Positions 12,964-14,142 of a stretch of 14,142 nt of DNA are shown here, in pieces (the first letter of the stretch is position 1; each line of letters begins with the position of its first letter). The stretch comes from Pseudarthrobacter sp. (GTDB lineage Bacteria; Actinomycetota; Actinomycetes; Actinomycetales; Micrococcaceae): assembly GCA_013362385.1 (NCBI GenBank), contig JABFWC010000035.1, forward strand, positions 1 to 14,142. Reading direction: 5' to 3'. The notes beneath the pieces are model-generated. The model searched no databases and was not told the DNA's origin. It worked only from the letters and a program-made list of their open reading frames with translations. Position numbers and translations under genes: made by a program.

Positions 12964-14142
12964 GTGGCCGAAACAGGCGCCACCGGACCGGCAGCCGGCG
13001 TCCGCAACGGCGGGGACCTCGTCGTCGAAACCCTCGAAGCCCTCGGGGCGAAGACCGTCTTCGGCATCCCTGGCCAGCATGCGCTGGGACTCTTCGACGC
13101 GATGGGGCGCGGCAACCTGCAGTTCGTCTCATCCAGGGTGGAGAACAACAGCGCCTTCGCCGCCGACGGCTACTCGCGCGCCACCGGGGAGGTCGGGGTG
13201 CTGTTCCTGTCAACCGGACCGGGCGCCCTGACGTCGCTGGCCGGGCTGCAGGAGGCCTACGCCACGGGCGTGCCCATGGTGGTGGTGGCCAGCCAGATTC
13301 CCCTGGAAGGCCTGGGTGCCCGGCGCAAGGGCATGCTCCACCAGCTCGATGACCAGAAGGCGTCGGCGGCCAACGTCACCAAGAGCCAGCGGCTGATCCA
13401 ACACGCGTCCGGGATTCCCTCTGCCATCCAGGACGCGTGGACGGAAGCGATCTCCTCGCCGCAGGGCCCCGTGTGGCTGGAGATCCCGCAAAACGTGCTG
13501 CTTGATCCCATCATGGTTCCGCCCGTGGAGGATGCGCTGGCGTCGGCGGCCGACAACCCGCCCCGGGTGGAACTGGTCCGCGAAGCCGTTAAGTGGCTGG
13601 AATCAGCCGAGCGACCGGCGATCATCGCCGGTGGCGGCACCCGGCGCGGACGCGCCGAGAAGTCGCTGCTTTCGATTGCGGAAAAGCTGCAGGCGCCGGT
13701 GATCTGCACGCCGGGCGGCAACGGCGCCTTCCCCTGGCTCCACGAGCTGTCGCTGCAGTCGTGGATCGAGGACCGGTACATGAGCGACGTCCTGGAGGAC
13801 GCCGACGTGCTGGTGGTGGTGGGTTCGTCCCTGGGCGAGGTCACCTCCAACTACTTCACCTTCGAACCGCGGGGCCGGATTATCCAGATCGACGCCGAAC
13901 CGCGTGTCCTGGAGTCCAACCGGCCCGGCCTGGGCATCCGCGCCGATGCCGGCCAGGCGCTCGCGGCCCTGGATGAGGCGCTGCCCTCCCGGGGAACGGT
14001 GCCGGACTGGCACGGGTCCACCCCGCAGCAGCTGGTGAAGGAATGCCTGGCGAAGGTCCGCGCCAGGCTGGAGTCGCAGGACCTGGGCAAGGAACTGAAG
14101 TTCATGGCGGACATCCGCGAGGCCGTCCCCGCCGGCATGCAG
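12964..14142 (+). CDS. Acetolactate-synthase-like ThDP enzyme, 3' end missing
   Basis: The frame is open from GTG 12964 to the window end, giving 393 residues of an expected 550 or so. AAGGAG (12951-12956), inside the end of the agmatinase gene, lies 7 bases before the GTG. The ThDP pyrimidine-binding domain carries TVFGIPGQHA (31-40), the activating glutamate E60 in RVENNSAFAADGYSRATG, and STGPGALTSLAG. The central Rossmann-like domain follows from about 200 (RPAIIAGGGTRRG). The pyrophosphate-binding GDG domain falls outside the window. The usual EQ/EE after the glutamate position is EN here. The reaction is unknown. Pairing with a ureohydrolase fits decarboxylation of 2-ketoarginine, as in the AruI step of Pseudomonas. 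True acetolactate synthase is unlikely without a small-subunit gene, though that could lie further downstream. Confidence 0.88.
   Translation, partial: MAETGATGPAAGVRNGGDLVVETLEALGAKTVFGIPGQHALGLFDAMGRGNLQFVSSRVENNSAFAADGYSRATGEVGVLFLSTGPGALTSLAGLQEAYATGVPMVVVASQIPLEGLGARRKGMLHQLDDQKASAANVTKSQRLIQHASGIPSAIQDAWTEAISSPQGPVWLEIPQNVLLDPIMVPPVEDALASAADNPPRVELVREAVKWLESAERPAIIAGGGTRRGRAEKSLLSIAEKLQAPVICTPGGNGAFPWLHELSLQSWIEDRYMSDVLEDADVLVVVGSSLGEVTSNYFTFEPRGRIIQIDAEPRVLESNRPGLGIRADAGQALAALDEALPSRGTVPDWHGSTPQQLVKECLAKVRARLESQDLGKELKFMADIREAVPAGMQ

Noticed and set aside
11943..13148. 401-codon minus-strand open frame opposite the agmatinase gene
   Set aside because: It is a shadow of the agmatinase and ThDP genes, whose catalytic motifs are intact on the plus strand.
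1..14142. tRNA, rRNA, CRISPR array, IS transposase or guanidine riboswitch
   Set aside because: I looked along both strands, including upstream of the agmatinase gene, and saw no cloverleaf, spaced identical repeats, transposase motif or riboswitch core.

Overview
The window is high-GC DNA with strong G/C third-codon preference, GTG/TTG starts beside ATG, and GGAGG-type ribosome binding sites. Gene content (an iol cluster with a GntR-type regulator, a ferritin-like/VIT1 fusion, a DUF559 protein with an AbiEi-like N-terminus) suggests an actinobacterium. My best guess is Micrococcaceae (Arthrobacter/Pseudarthrobacter), from gene style only. I count 12 protein genes. The two at the window edges are cut, and no RNA gene, CRISPR array or insertion sequence is visible.

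Left third (1-6863), myo-inositol catabolism. Three plus-strand genes, iolD (5' end missing), iolE-like and iolG, form a tight operon. They are followed by a divergent MarR regulator/MFS exporter pair (3367-5170) around a palindrome-rich operator region. Then, on the minus strand, come iolB and a GntR/UTRA regulator, probably iolR. IolG oxidises myo-inositol to scyllo-inosose, IolE dehydrates it, IolD opens the ring to 5-deoxy-glucuronate and IolB isomerises that product. The later steps (iolC, iolJ, iolA) and an inositol importer are not in view. The MarR/MFS pair looks like an unrelated efflux module inside the cluster.

Middle (6864-10642), housekeeping and stress genes. A long LOG-family Rossmann nucleotide-binding protein faces a rubrerythrin-like/VIT1 fusion (probable membrane ferritin or iron/manganese exporter). 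Next is a 75-residue, very acidic protein in its own transcription unit, closed by a perfect 23-bp-stem terminator. An XRE-cupin regulator follows.

Right third (10643-14142). An AbiEi-like/DUF559 putative nuclease gene is bracketed by two related palindromic elements of about 110 bp. These two copies of a small structured repeat family are the most unusual feature of the window. After them come an agmatinase-family ureohydrolase with a TTG start and an acetolactate-synthase-like ThDP enzyme (3' end missing), four bases apart and translationally coupled. With the XRE-cupin regulator they suggest catabolism of a guanidino compound, either agmatine/putrescine or the 2-ketoarginine to 4-guanidinobutyrate route.
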